Part shown: positions 40,020-48,898 of the stretch, piece by piece
Layout: each line of letters starts with the position of its first letter
Position numbering within the stretch: the stretch's first letter is position 1
NCBI GenBank assembly: GCA_036564135.1
Contig: DATCLC010000020.1
Location: 1-64,000 of the forward strand
Length of the DNA: 64,000 nt
Direction: 5' to 3'
From: RSA11 sp036564135
GTDB taxonomy: Bacteria; Actinomycetota; Thermoleophilia; Solirubrobacterales; 70-9
Position numbers and translations under genes: made by a program
The notes under the pieces: generated by a model
Databases searched by the model: none
What the model saw: only the letters and a program-made list of their open reading frames with translations
Told to the model about the DNA's origin: nothing

Positions 40020-40975
40020 CAGTGGGCCTCCCCTGCGCTGTCCTGGACGTCGGTGCCGCCCGCCGACTCCGCGCCGACGGCAACCGGGGCGGGCTCAGCG
40101 GACGCGCTCCCGCCCACCGACACGTCGTCGCCCGCCTCGATGTGCTCGACCGGCTTGTCGGTGATCTCCTTGACGCGATCGATCAGCCCCTCCTCGAGCC
40201 ACTGCGAGCGGTGGCCGGCGAGGGTCGAGATCAAGATGTCATCGATGCGGTAGTGCTCGATCGCGTTGCGGACGGCCGCGAAGGGCTCCGGGCTCATCGG
40301 CTGCCCCGTGGCGTCGATCTCGTGGCGGTACATGTCGCTGAGTGTGCGCGCGAGCCGCCGGCAGACCTCCTCGCGGCTGATGTCGCCCGAGCGCGGGCAG
40401 ATCAGCGTGAAGCGGTGCGGCTTCTCCGCCGCCCGGGCGCGCAGACGCTCGAGCAGGCCGGCGCTGGCTACCGTCCGGGTGGCGACCACGAGCGTGTGGG
40501 TGACGTCCCAGCGCACCGCGTCGTCGTCGATCCGCACCGGGATGTGCGTGATCGGGATCTCGAAGTGCTGTCGTGCCCAGCCGATGAGATCGCGCCGCAG
40601 CAGCCCGTAGCGGGACTCGCGCAGGCACGAGACCAGGACCTCGGCGGGACGGTACGCGCGCACGGCGTCGTCGAGGGCGAGCAGCGGATCTCGGTCGAAG
40701 ATCGCGCCCTCGGACCCGATCCCGAACTCGGCGAGGATCGCCTGCGTCACCTCGAGCCGACTGCGCGCGGCGTCCGCGATCTCGTCGCGATCGACGATCT
40801 GGCCGGCCATCGGCTGGTTCTGCGGCGCCGCGACGGCGATCCGCGCGGCCCCGGCCTCGACGCGCTCGCGCACGGTCTCCAGCAGCTTGCGGCCGCCGGC
40901 GACCTCGTTCATGAACGCGAGGACGGTGCCGCCCTCGACGGACGGCTGCTGCACGCCGTTGGGGTGGGCGCTCAC
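40019..40975 (-). CDS. Tandem universal-stress-protein-like domains, inserted between ctaD and ctaE
   Basis: A 318-residue soluble protein with two alpha/beta repeats: residues about 15-145 (ending AEVLVSCLRESRYGLLRRDL) and about 155-290 (ending DDILISTLAGHRSQWLEEGL). Each ends with the strand-helix typical of USP domains. A disordered acidic tail follows. The GTG overlaps the ctaD stop by four bases and the TGA overlaps the ctaE start by one, so it is translated together with the oxidase subunits. USPs often bind ATP; a regulatory or assembly role for the oxidase is an inference. The C-terminal repeat is related to the domain of the 38428-39096 protein. Confidence 0.75.
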   Translation of the reverse strand: MSAHPNGVQQPSVEGGTVLAFMNEVAGGRKLLETVRERVEAGAARIAVAAPQNQPMAGQIVDRDEIADAARSRLEVTQAILAEFGIGSEGAIFDRDPLLALDDAVRAYRPAEVLVSCLRESRYGLLRRDLIGWARQHFEIPITHIPVRIDDDAVRWDVTHTLVVATRTVASAGLLERLRARAAEKPHRFTLICPRSGDISREEVCRRLARTLSDMYRHEIDATGQPMSPEPFAAVRNAIEHYRIDDILISTLAGHRSQWLEEGLIDRVKEITDKPVEHIEAGDDVSVGGSASAEPAPVAVGAESAGGTDVQDSAGEAH

Positions 40976-42900
40976 GGGCTGCCCCCTCCGCCGCCGGCCG
41001 CGCCAGCGACCGCGGGCTCCGCGGGCTTGACCTCCGCGCCCTCGCCGGTGTGCATGATCGCGTGGCGCGCGCCGGGCACGCCGAACTCGTACGGCCCGCC
41101 CACCACGCGCGGGATCTCATCGAAGTTGAACCGCGGGGGCGGCGAGGACACCAGCCACTCGATCGTGCGGGCGCGCCACGGATTCGGGCCCGCCTCCGGC
41201 CCCCACTTCCAGCTCACGATGGCGTTGTAGACGAAGACGAGCTGTGCGGCGCCGAGGATGAACGAGAAGATCGAGATCACCAGGTTCCAGTCGCCCCACG
41301 TGGCGGCGTAGTCGGCGACGCGGCGCGGCATGCCCTCGAGCCCGATCCAGTGCATCGGGATGAACGTGCCGAGCATGCCCACGAGCGTGCCCCAGAAGTG
41401 GATCCGCCCGAGCCGCTCGTCGTACATCCGCCCGGTCATCTTCGGGAACCAGTGGTAGAGGCCCGCGAAGATCGTGAAGACCGAGCCGCCGAAGAGCACG
41501 AAGTGGATGTGGGCGACGACGAAGTAGGTGTCCGAGACGTGGATGTCGATCGGCACCATGCCCAGCATCACGCCTGAGATCCCGCCGATCACGAACGTCA
41601 CCAAGAATCCGAGGGCGAACAGCATCGCCGTGGATTTCAGGTGCAGCACCGAGTCGAACAGGGTGCCCAGCCAGTTGAAGACCTTGATGCCGGTCGGCAC
41701 GGCGATCAGCACCGTCGTGATCATCATCGGCACGCGCAGCCAGGCGAACATGCCCGAGACGAACATGTGGTGCGCCCAGACCGCGTAGGAGAGCACCACG
41801 ATGCCGATCAGCGCGAGCGCCATCAGGCGGTAGCCGAAGATCGGCTTGCGGGCGTGGGTCGAGATCACCTCCGAGATGATCCCGAACCCCGGCAGGATCA
41901 TGATGTAGACGGCCGGGTGCGAGTAGAACCAGAAGATGTGCTGGTAGGCCAGCACGTCGCCGCCGAACGCCGCCTCGAAGAAGTTGGTGTTCAGGATGCG
42001 GTCGAAGAAGACCATGAACTGGGCGCCGGCGATGAACGGCGTCGCGGCGACGATCAGCAGCGATGTCGAGAGGTTCGCCCAGGCGAACAGCGGCATGCGC
42101 CAGAACGTCATGCCCGGCGCGCGCATCGTGATGATCGTGACCAGGAAGTTCAGCGCCGCGGCGATCGACGAGGCGCCCGCGAACTGCACGGCCACGTTGA
42201 AGAACGACTGGCCGAGCGGGGCGCCCGTGGCGAGCGGGGCGTAGCCGGTCCAGCCCGCGTCGAAGGCGCCGCCCGGGGCGAAGTACGAAGCGATGAAGAG
42301 CAGCCCCGCCATCGGCAGCATCCAGAAGGACAGGGCGTTCAGGCGCGGGAACGCCATGTCCGGCGCCCCGATCATCAGCGGGATCACGTAGTTACCGATC
42401 CCGGCGAAGATCGGGATGATGAACAGGAAGATCATGAACGCCGCGTGCGTGGAGAACAGCCCGTTGAAGAACTGCGGGTCCACGATCTGCGTGCCGGGCT
42501 GAGCGAGCTCGGCGCGGATCCCCATCGCGGCGAGGCCGCCGAGGATGAAGAAGAAGAACGTGGTGACGATGTACTGGATCCCGATCACCTTGTGATCGGT
42601 GTTGAACTTGAAGTAGTCCTTCCAGCTCGACGCCCCGTGATCCGAGTGGTCCTCGGGCTCGGTGGGCTTGCCGAGCGCCCACTTGAACCAGTACGTGAAG
42701 CCGCCGATGCCGACGAGGAAGCCGAGCGGGGCGGTGATGGCGGGCACGATCACGTGCGGGTAGCCGCTCTGCTCGGTCTGGAAGATCTCCAGCCCGGAGA
42801 TCGCGCGCAGCGCGACCACGAGGCCGAAGCCGATCCCGCCACCGACCACGAACCCGAGCAGGGCCCGAGCGAATCCCGGCTTCTTCAGTGCTGCCACCAA
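40972..42900 (-). CDS. ctaD: Cytochrome c oxidase subunit I (A2-type, all ligands present)
   Basis: A 642-residue catalytic subunit of the aa3-type oxidase. Heme a ligands H152 (FSTHAAFMIF) and H466, heme a3 ligand H464 (VVAHIHFVLFGG), CuB ligands H328 (FYSHPAVY), H377 and H378 (VWAHHMF), cross-linked Tyr Y332. The YSHPAVY motif with Ala instead of Glu marks the A2 subfamily, which uses Tyr-Ser in the D channel. About 95 extra N-terminal residues add two membrane helices. Start is TTG with GGAGGT six bases upstream; a GTG is the second codon. It follows ctaC by 30 bases and overlaps the USP gene. Confidence 0.96.
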   Translation of the reverse strand: MVAALKKPGFARALLGFVVGGGIGFGLVVALRAISGLEIFQTEQSGYPHVIVPAITAPLGFLVGIGGFTYWFKWALGKPTEPEDHSDHGASSWKDYFKFNTDHKVIGIQYIVTTFFFFILGGLAAMGIRAELAQPGTQIVDPQFFNGLFSTHAAFMIFLFIIPIFAGIGNYVIPLMIGAPDMAFPRLNALSFWMLPMAGLLFIASYFAPGGAFDAGWTGYAPLATGAPLGQSFFNVAVQFAGASSIAAALNFLVTIITMRAPGMTFWRMPLFAWANLSTSLLIVAATPFIAGAQFMVFFDRILNTNFFEAAFGGDVLAYQHIFWFYSHPAVYIMILPGFGIISEVISTHARKPIFGYRLMALALIGIVVLSYAVWAHHMFVSGMFAWLRVPMMITTVLIAVPTGIKVFNWLGTLFDSVLHLKSTAMLFALGFLVTFVIGGISGVMLGMVPIDIHVSDTYFVVAHIHFVLFGGSVFTIFAGLYHWFPKMTGRMYDERLGRIHFWGTLVGMLGTFIPMHWIGLEGMPRRVADYAATWGDWNLVISIFSFILGAAQLVFVYNAIVSWKWGPEAGPNPWRARTIEWLVSSPPPRFNFDEIPRVVGGPYEFGVPGARHAIMHTGEGAEVKPAEPAVAGAAGGGGGSP

Positions 42901-42929
42901 GTCACCACCTCCGATGCATCGAAGCCTAT

Positions 42930-43706
42930 CTACGCCCCTGCGCCTTCATCCTCGGAGGCGCCGCCCTCGGAATCGCCGCCCTCAGCCTCCTGCTCCGCGA
43001 GCCACTGGTCGAACTCCTCCTGCGACTCGACCACGACCATCGCACGCATCGTCGCGTGGCCGAGGCCGCAGAGCTCGGTGCAGACGAGCTGGAACGTGCC
43101 CTCCTGGGTGGGCGTTACGCGCACCACGTTGTCGACGTCCGTCGGATTGCCCTCGGCGATCGGCACGAGGTCGCGCTTGATCCGCCACTCCGGCACCCAG
43201 AACGAGTGGATGACGTCGAGCGCGGTCAGGTGCAGCTCGAGTTGAGTGTCCACCGGCACGTGCAGCTCGTCGGAGACGACGCCCTGCTCCGGGTACTCGA
43301 ACGTCCACGCGAACTGCTGCGCCGTGACCTGGATCGGGAGCCGCTCGGCGGCCTCGGACTCGATGTCGTTGAGGACGATCCAGCTGTAGATCCCGCCGAA
43401 GAGGACGATCACGGTCGGGATCGCCGTCCACACGATCTCCAGGCGCGTGTTCCCGTGGATCGGCTTTCCGTCCGACTCATCCCCCGGCCGCGCGCGGAAC
43501 TTGAAGACCGCGTAGCCCAGCAGGACCATGACGGTCGAGAACACCACGCACGAGATCAGGATCATCACGCGGAAGAGCGTGTCGATGTCCTTCGCCTCCG
43601 CCGACGCCTGCGGGCCGTTCCAGTCCGGGATCAGCATCACGATCGACGACACGATCGTGACGAGCACGATCGCGGCGACGAGGCGAAGAATCGTCTGGCG
43701 GGTCAC
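42930..43706 (-). CDS. ctaC: Cytochrome c oxidase subunit II with intact CuA site
   Basis: A protein of about 258 residues with two membrane helices and a periplasmic cupredoxin domain. The CuA ligands are present: His in VIHSFWVPEW, then CTELCGLGHATM with both cysteines, Glu, His and Met. The aromatic electron-entry motif is QQFAWTFEYP. An acidic Gly/Ser/Glu tail follows. Three starts are possible: GTG 43724, ATG 43715 and GTG 43706. The last lies seven bases after TAGAAT (43714-43719, minus strand), which overlaps the ATG, mirroring the other subunit II gene, so it is preferred here with moderate certainty. First gene of the ctaC-ctaD-USP-ctaE operon. Confidence 0.93.
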   Translation of the reverse strand: MTRQTILRLVAAIVLVTIVSSIVMLIPDWNGPQASAEAKDIDTLFRVMILISCVVFSTVMVLLGYAVFKFRARPGDESDGKPIHGNTRLEIVWTAIPTVIVLFGGIYSWIVLNDIESEAAERLPIQVTAQQFAWTFEYPEQGVVSDELHVPVDTQLELHLTALDVIHSFWVPEWRIKRDLVPIAEGNPTDVDNVVRVTPTQEGTFQLVCTELCGLGHATMRAMVVVESQEEFDQWLAEQEAEGGDSEGGASEDEGAGA

Positions 43707-43769
43707 GGCGGCCATTCTATTCACGACGCAAGCGAGACCTCTGCGCTCTGGAGATCGTCACAATCGGCT

Positions 43770-45335
43770 CTAGTCGGCGGCGGGCAGTCGCTCGAGCTCG
43801 CCGGCGCTCGCCGCGAGCACCGCCTCGGCGACGCTCTCCCAGCTCCAGCGCCGCACGACGACCTCGCGCAGGGCGGCGCGCGTCGGGGCGCGCTCGCGCT
43901 CCGGAAGGGCGAGCCACTCGCCGAGCGCGCCGGCGATTGCGGGCACCGCGCGCCGGCCCACGGGGAACGAGACGAGACCGGCGTGGGCGGCCGGCAGTCC
44001 CTCGGCGAGCGCCCGGCTCACCTCGAGCGCCCCGCTGTGCGCCGCGCAGATCGGGAGCACGCCGGCCGCCGCCGCCTCGGCGGCGACCATGCCGAACGCC
44101 TCCGGGAAGGTGCTCGGGAAGACCAGCGCGTCGCAGGCGGGCAGCGCGGCGGCCACCTCGCCGTGCTCGAGGCGGCCCGCAAAGGCGACCGTGCCCGCAG
44201 CGCGCTCGCAGGCCTCGGCGTACCCGGTCGGTGGCTCGCGCAGGAACGCCGAGAGGATCGGCAGCGCGCGCTCCTCCCCACCCTCCAGGGCCCAGCCGCG
44301 CTCGGCGATCGCGGCGGCGTCGGCGAGCCGCCCCGCCGCGAGCGCCCCGGCGAGCCGCTCGAGCGCCTCCCGGTAGGCGCCGAAGCCGACGATGAGCAGA
44401 CGGGACCCGGGCGCTCGGGCGTGGGCGAGCGGCCAGGCCGCGAGCAGGAGGTCGACCCCTTTGGAGACGATCAGCTTGCCGACGTAGGCGACCCGGCCGC
44501 CCGGCGCGTCGGCGAGCCACTCCAGCGCGGCGGCTGCCTCGCGGGGATCGCGGTCCCAGCTCGAGCCGGCCTCGGCGCCCGCCTGCGCAGGCACTTGCGC
44601 CAGGGCGCGCAGGCGCGCCGCCGTTTCGCGCAGGCGCGCCGGCCCGTCGGCGCGCGGGAGCGGCCGGAAGAGATCGGTGTCCACGCCCGGCGGACCGAGG
44701 CGGACCTTGGCGTTGGTGGCCGGATCGTCGACCGCCTCGCGCAGGCGTCCCGCGATGTGCGCGGAGCCGACGAGGATGCCGTTCGCCCCCGCGCAGGCAT
44801 CCTCCGCGTAGGGCCGGAAGCGGTCGAGCTCGGGGAGCACCGCGTAGGCGAGGTCGCTGCCGTGGACCTTGAGCGCGTAGCGCAGGCCCGCCCGCGCCAG
44901 GATCGCCGGCCCCATCACCAAGTGGTTGGCGAGCGCCGCGTCGGCGCCGCCGATCGCACGCACCACGTCGCGCACCGCGCGGACGTTGGCGTCGATGTAG
45001 CGCTCGAGCTCGGCGTCCCCGATCTCGGTGAACGTCCGCACCTCGAACCCTGGGTAGCGGTCGCGCACGAACACCGGCAACAGGCCGTGGATATCGGGCA
45101 CGTAGACGGTCACCCCGCCGCCGCCGGGGCGGCGCGAGCGCAGCCGCTCCACACGAAGCTCCCCGGACGACCAGTCCCCGAAGGCGTCGACCCAGTCGTG
45201 GGCGCGCGCCTCCCGGTCCTGGCAGAGGAGGTGAACGTCGTGGCCGAGCGCGGCCAGCGCGCGGGCGAGGCTGGCGTTGTAGACGTTGGAACCCGTGCCG
45301 CTCAGCAGGTAGCCGTGGAAGATGAGCACGCGCAC
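43770..45335 (-). CDS. GT4-type glycosyltransferase
   Basis: A 521-residue GT-B glycosyltransferase. The N-terminal half has the acceptor-side pattern LIFHGYLLSGTGSNVYNASL; the C-terminal half has RVAYVGKLIVSKGVDLLLAA, the GTVAFAGRLEHGEVAAALPA segment and the donor-binding ALVFPSTFPEAFGMVAAEA (EX7E-like motif). An insertion of about 40 residues (ARLRETAARLRALAQVPAQA region) lengthens it relative to typical GT4 enzymes. It would transfer a sugar from a nucleotide donor to a lipid, glycan or small molecule. GTG start with TAGGTT nine bases upstream. It stands alone, between ctaC and the divergent zinc-ribbon gene. Confidence 0.85.
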   Translation of the reverse strand: MRVLIFHGYLLSGTGSNVYNASLARALAALGHDVHLLCQDREARAHDWVDAFGDWSSGELRVERLRSRRPGGGGVTVYVPDIHGLLPVFVRDRYPGFEVRTFTEIGDAELERYIDANVRAVRDVVRAIGGADAALANHLVMGPAILARAGLRYALKVHGSDLAYAVLPELDRFRPYAEDACAGANGILVGSAHIAGRLREAVDDPATNAKVRLGPPGVDTDLFRPLPRADGPARLRETAARLRALAQVPAQAGAEAGSSWDRDPREAAAALEWLADAPGGRVAYVGKLIVSKGVDLLLAAWPLAHARAPGSRLLIVGFGAYREALERLAGALAAGRLADAAAIAERGWALEGGEERALPILSAFLREPPTGYAEACERAAGTVAFAGRLEHGEVAAALPACDALVFPSTFPEAFGMVAAEAAAAGVLPICAAHSGALEVSRALAEGLPAAHAGLVSFPVGRRAVPAIAGALGEWLALPERERAPTRAALREVVVRRWSWESVAEAVLAASAGELERLPAAD

Positions 45336-45403
45336 GACGCCGCCAACCTACGCCTTCCCACGGGTGAACGGCTCACGGGATCGCCTTGGATAAGGTTCCA
45401 GCG

Positions 45404-45682
45404 ATGCTGAACGACCGACAGACCTACCGCCTGCGGGCGCCCGCGTCGGGCCGCGAGACGATCGCCGCGATCGACCCAGACGGGGTCTATCTGGACCGCG
45501 TCACGGGCGAGGAGCTCGAGCCGGTCACGCGCACGCTGCCGCTGGCCCCCTCGGAGTCGGCCCTCCTGCGCACACCGGAGAACCTGCGGCTGTGCTCGCG
45601 GTGCGAGCAGCTGATCGGACTGGACGTCTCCGACTGCCCGTACTGCGGAAAGCGCCAGCTCCCCCTCGGCAAGCCCGCATGA
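45404..45682 (+). CDS. Small zinc-ribbon protein
   Basis: A 92-residue protein whose C-terminal 30 residues contain a CSRCEQLIGLDVSDCPYCGK zinc ribbon (four cysteines). The N-terminal part contains short strands (YRLRAPASGRETIAAIDPDG). The ATG at 45404 has TAAGGT seven bases upstream; a TTG 18 bases earlier is less likely. Its stop overlaps the start of the next gene (ATGA). Function unknown. Confidence 0.7.
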   Translation: MLNDRQTYRLRAPASGRETIAAIDPDGVYLDRVTGEELEPVTRTLPLAPSESALLRTPENLRLCSRCEQLIGLDVSDCPYCGKRQLPLGKPA

Positions 45683-46071
45683 CGGGCGCCGACACGCCCA
45701 CGCGCACGGGCGCGCTGGGGCCGCGCCGTTTCCTGGCCGCGCTGGTGGCGGTGACGCTCGCCTTGGCCATGCCGCTGGCCGCGTGCGGCGGCGACGACGA
45801 AGAGGAGACGGAGCCGGCGACCACGACGACGCCGACCGAGACCGAGGCCACCGAGCCGACCACGACCACCACCGAGGAGGAGCCCCCCGAGCCCGACAAC
45901 GGCGGCACCCCACCCGCCGATCAGGACGACGGCGGCTCGTCCGACGACGAGACCGGCGGGATCTCGCCAGGCAAGGGCGGCTCCGGCGGCTCGAAGAACG
46001 GCGGCGGCGGCAAGAGCGGGCCCGAAGCGTTCGACGAGTTCTGCGAGCAGAACCCCGAGGCCTGCGAGTAG
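45679..46071 (+). CDS. Small acidic lipoprotein, unknown function
   Basis: A 130-residue predicted lipoprotein: basic start, hydrophobic segment and lipobox (LAMPLAACGG), then a Thr/Glu/Pro/Gly-rich disordered spacer typical of wall-spanning linkers, ending in a short EAFDEFCEQNPEACE segment with two cysteines. No enzymatic domain. Translationally coupled to the zinc-ribbon gene through an ATGA overlap. Confidence 0.7.
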   Translation: MTGADTPTRTGALGPRRFLAALVAVTLALAMPLAACGGDDEEETEPATTTTPTETEATEPTTTTTEEEPPEPDNGGTPPADQDDGGSSDDETGGISPGKGGSGGSKNGGGGKSGPEAFDEFCEQNPEACE

Positions 46072-46182
46072 CTCGCAACTGGCCTCCCAGCCCGCGGCGA
46101 TGCCGGGGGCGGCTCCCTTGGACGCAGTTACGATGGACCTTCCGGCGCAACTAGCCGCCAACCACCCGTGTTTCGAGACTTG

Positions 46183-47016
46183 ATGCCGAAATCCATCACC
46201 AGCGCAACAGGCAGGCTGTCGGCTCTCGCCGGCGCGATCTGCGCGTTCGCGATCGCCCTGCTCATCGGGCTCGCGACCGCGGACGCCGCGCCCGTCCGGA
46301 TCCTCGGGCAGACCGAGCGCACGCCGCGCCCGAGCTGCCCGACGCCCCAGGGCAACAACGTGCCGAGCTACAAGCACTGCAGCGCGTATGGGCAGGTGAC
46401 GGGGTTCCAGCGCAACGCCGGTGGGCGCCGGGGCCTCTACAAGGTCCCCCGGAACGGCCACATCGTCGCCTGGAGCGTACGGCTCTCGCGCAAGCCCGAC
46501 AAGGAGGCGTTCGACATCTTCACGCGCTTCGGCGGGACCGAGCGGTACGGCAACGGCCCGACCGCCGGGATCTCGGTCATCCGCAAGGTCAAGAACAAGA
46601 AGCGCAAGTACCGGCTGAAGCGGCGCTCGCCGATCGTCCAGCTCAGGCACTACTACGGCAAGGAGCCGATCTTCACGCTCGAGAAGCCGCTGAAGGTGCG
46701 CGCCGGCGACATCGTCGCGCTCACCACGCCGACCTGGGTGAGCAACTTCGCGACGAAGGCGCGGGGCGCCAACCGGCCGCTGAGCGCGCAGAACGTCTGG
46801 GTGGCGAGCCGCGCGCGCAAGAACTGCTCGATCCCGAGCAACGTGCCGCCCGCCCAGCGCCCGAAGTGGTTCTTCGACCACACCTCGCCTCACATGAAGG
46901 TGGGGACCGAGCGGGGGTACGGTTGCGCCTACAGCCGGGCGCGCATCCTCTACCGCGCCTGGTTCGTCCCCGCCGGGGGCGGCCAGGGTCGCGTCCTCGG
47001 CGCCCCGGACGGCTGA
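46183..47016 (+). CDS. Secreted protein, unknown function
   Basis: A 277-residue exported protein: signal peptide (LSALAGAICAFAIALLIGLA) then a beta-rich domain with six cysteines (among them RPSCPTPQG, SYKHCSAYG, KNCSIPSNV and YGCAYSRA) that may form disulfides, and strand-like segments such as GHIVAWSVRLSRKPDKEAFD. I do not recognise it; the layout resembles secreted proteins common in Solirubrobacterales. ATG at 46183 is used; GTG 46168 would add five residues. A TACGAT near 46126 could be its -10, leaving a leader of some 40 bases. Confidence 0.7.
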   Translation: MPKSITSATGRLSALAGAICAFAIALLIGLATADAAPVRILGQTERTPRPSCPTPQGNNVPSYKHCSAYGQVTGFQRNAGGRRGLYKVPRNGHIVAWSVRLSRKPDKEAFDIFTRFGGTERYGNGPTAGISVIRKVKNKKRKYRLKRRSPIVQLRHYYGKEPIFTLEKPLKVRAGDIVALTTPTWVSNFATKARGANRPLSAQNVWVASRARKNCSIPSNVPPAQRPKWFFDHTSPHMKVGTERGYGCAYSRARILYRAWFVPAGGGQGRVLGAPDG

Positions 47017-47089
47017 GCAGGACCACGCGGTGACTCGGCGCGGGCGCCTCGCGGGGCGTTCGCGGGCCCTCCCTACAATCAGCCGGCGG

Positions 47090-48109
47090 ATGGCGGCGAT
47101 CGAAGTCCGGGGGCTGGAGCGGGCGTTCCAGGGCGGCGTCAAGGCGGTGCGCGGGGTCGACCTCGAGGTGGCCGAGGGCGAGATCTACGCGTTCCTCGGC
47201 CCGAACGGCGCCGGCAAGACGACCACCGTCCGCATGCTCACCACGCTGCTGAGGCCCACCGGCGGTACCGCGCGCGTGGCCGGCCACGACATCGTGCGCG
47301 AGGCGCCCGCCGTGCGACGCGCGATCGGCGTCGCGCTCCAGGAGGCGGCGCTCGACCCGCTGATGACGGGCCGCGAGCTCATCCACCTACAGGCGACGCT
47401 TCACCGCCTCCCGCGCGCGGAGGCGCGCGCCAAGGCGGACGAGCTGCTCGCCCGGGTCGGCCTCGAGCACGCGGCCGATCGGCGCGTGGGTACCTACTCG
47501 GGCGGCATGCGCCGGCGGCTGGATCTCGCCAGTGCGCTCGTCCACGAGCCGCGTGTGCTGTTCCTGGACGAGCCGACGACGGGGCTCGATCCCGTGAGCC
47601 GCAAAGCGATCTGGGACGAGGTGCGGGCACTCAACCGCAGCGGCACGACCGTGTTCCTCACGACCCAGTACCTGGAGGAGGCCGACCAGCTCGCCGACCG
47701 GGTGGGGATCATCGCCCAGGGCCGCATCGTCGCCGAGGGAACCCCGAGCGAGCTCAAGGCGCAGGTCGGCAAGCCGCACCTGGAGATCTCGATCGCCGAC
47801 GGTGAGCTCGAGCGGGCCCGGGAGGTCGTTGCGCGGCTGGGCCACGAGCTCCCGCCGAAGGACGGACTCGTCCTGGTCGAGCTCGAGGGCGGCGCCGCCC
47901 AAGTGGCGCCGGTCGTGCGCGCCCTCGACGAGGCCGGGATCGCCGTCGAGTCGCTGCAACTTGTCGAGCCGACGTTGGACGACGTGTTCGTGGCGAAGAC
48001 CGGTCGGCACCTGGAGGGCAACGGGGACGGCTCGGGCGCTTCCGTGGAGGCGGCGCCAGGCGATTCGTCCGAGGACGGCGCGCGGCCGGAGCAGCCCGCG
48101 GAGGCGTAG
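47090..48109 (+). CDS. ABC exporter ATP-binding subunit, DrrA type
   Basis: A 339-residue ATPase with Walker A GPNGAGKTTTVRML, a Q-loop (VALQEAALDPLMTG), signature YSGGMRRRLDLA, Walker B VLFLDEPTTGLDP and the H-loop region (reading TTQYLEEADQLADR). The TTQYLEEAD motif and the ABC-2 partner genes place it in the DrrA (daunorubicin resistance) family exporting lipids, drugs or antibiotics. The C-terminal part (about 240-310) is the DrrA-type dimerisation domain, then a disordered acidic tail of about 35 residues. ATG with TACAAT ten bases upstream. First gene of a three-gene operon. Confidence 0.93.
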   Translation: MAAIEVRGLERAFQGGVKAVRGVDLEVAEGEIYAFLGPNGAGKTTTVRMLTTLLRPTGGTARVAGHDIVREAPAVRRAIGVALQEAALDPLMTGRELIHLQATLHRLPRAEARAKADELLARVGLEHAADRRVGTYSGGMRRRLDLASALVHEPRVLFLDEPTTGLDPVSRKAIWDEVRALNRSGTTVFLTTQYLEEADQLADRVGIIAQGRIVAEGTPSELKAQVGKPHLEISIADGELERAREVVARLGHELPPKDGLVLVELEGGAAQVAPVVRALDEAGIAVESLQLVEPTLDDVFVAKTGRHLEGNGDGSGASVEAAPGDSSEDGARPEQPAEA

Positions 48110-48112
48110 CGC

Positions 48113-48898
48113 TTGGCGGGGCTCGTCGCGAACGCGCGGGTGGTCGCATCGCTGGGCGCGCGCTCGGTGAGGCAGACCTTCCGCCGGCCCCAGCTCGCCG
48201 CCCCGATCGTCGTCTTCCCGTCGCTTCTGCTCGCGGTGCAGACCGGGGGCGCGGGCGGCGCCGTCAACCTGCCCCAGTTCCCCGAGGTCAACGGCTTTTT
48301 GGACTTCATGCTCGCCGGGGCGATGATCCAGTCCTGCCTGCTCGCCGGGAACAGCGGCGGGATCGCGCTCGCCGTGGACCTGGAGATGGGCTTCACGGAC
48401 CGCCTGTTCGCGGCGCCGATCTCCCGCTACGCGATCGTGCTCGGCAGGCTGGCGGGCACGGCCGCGCTCGGCGCGATCTCCGCCGTGTACTACGTCGTCA
48501 TCGGCCTGGTCTTCGGCGTCACCTACGAGGAGGGCGTCGGCGGCGTCGTTCTCATGGTGCTCTGGGTGACGCTCGCCGCGGTCGCGTTCGGGTCGATCGC
48601 CGCGGCGATCGCGCTGCGCGCCGGACGCGCCTCCGTCGTCCAGGGGATGTTCCCGATGATCTTCGTGATCCTCTTTCTGTCGACCGCGTTCTTCCCGGCG
48701 GAGCTGATGCAGGAGCCGGCGGCCACCGTCGCGGAGTACAACCCGCTCTCGTTCGTGGTCGCGGGCGTCCGCGACCCGGTGGTCTCGGTGGTCACGGGCG
48801 AGGGCGCTCTGAAGGCGTTCGCCTCGATCGTCGGGTTCGCCGCGCTCGGGCTCGGCCTGAGCGCGCTCGCGATGCGCAGGAGGCTGCGGCTCGGATGA
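48113..48898 (+). CDS. ABC-2 type permease (DrrB-like), first
   Basis: A 261-residue membrane protein with six helices and the ABC-2 signature region (AVDLEMGFTDRLFAAPISR, and AATVAEYNPLSFVVAGVRDP). It forms half of the exporter pore together with the next gene product. The start is TTG four bases after the ATPase stop; no better start is present upstream of the first amphipathic segment. The last four bases overlap the next gene (ATGA). Confidence 0.9.
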   Translation: MAGLVANARVVASLGARSVRQTFRRPQLAAPIVVFPSLLLAVQTGGAGGAVNLPQFPEVNGFLDFMLAGAMIQSCLLAGNSGGIALAVDLEMGFTDRLFAAPISRYAIVLGRLAGTAALGAISAVYYVVIGLVFGVTYEEGVGGVVLMVLWVTLAAVAFGSIAAAIALRAGRASVVQGMFPMIFVILFLSTAFFPAELMQEPAATVAEYNPLSFVVAGVRDPVVSVVTGEGALKAFASIVGFAALGLGLSALAMRRRLRLG

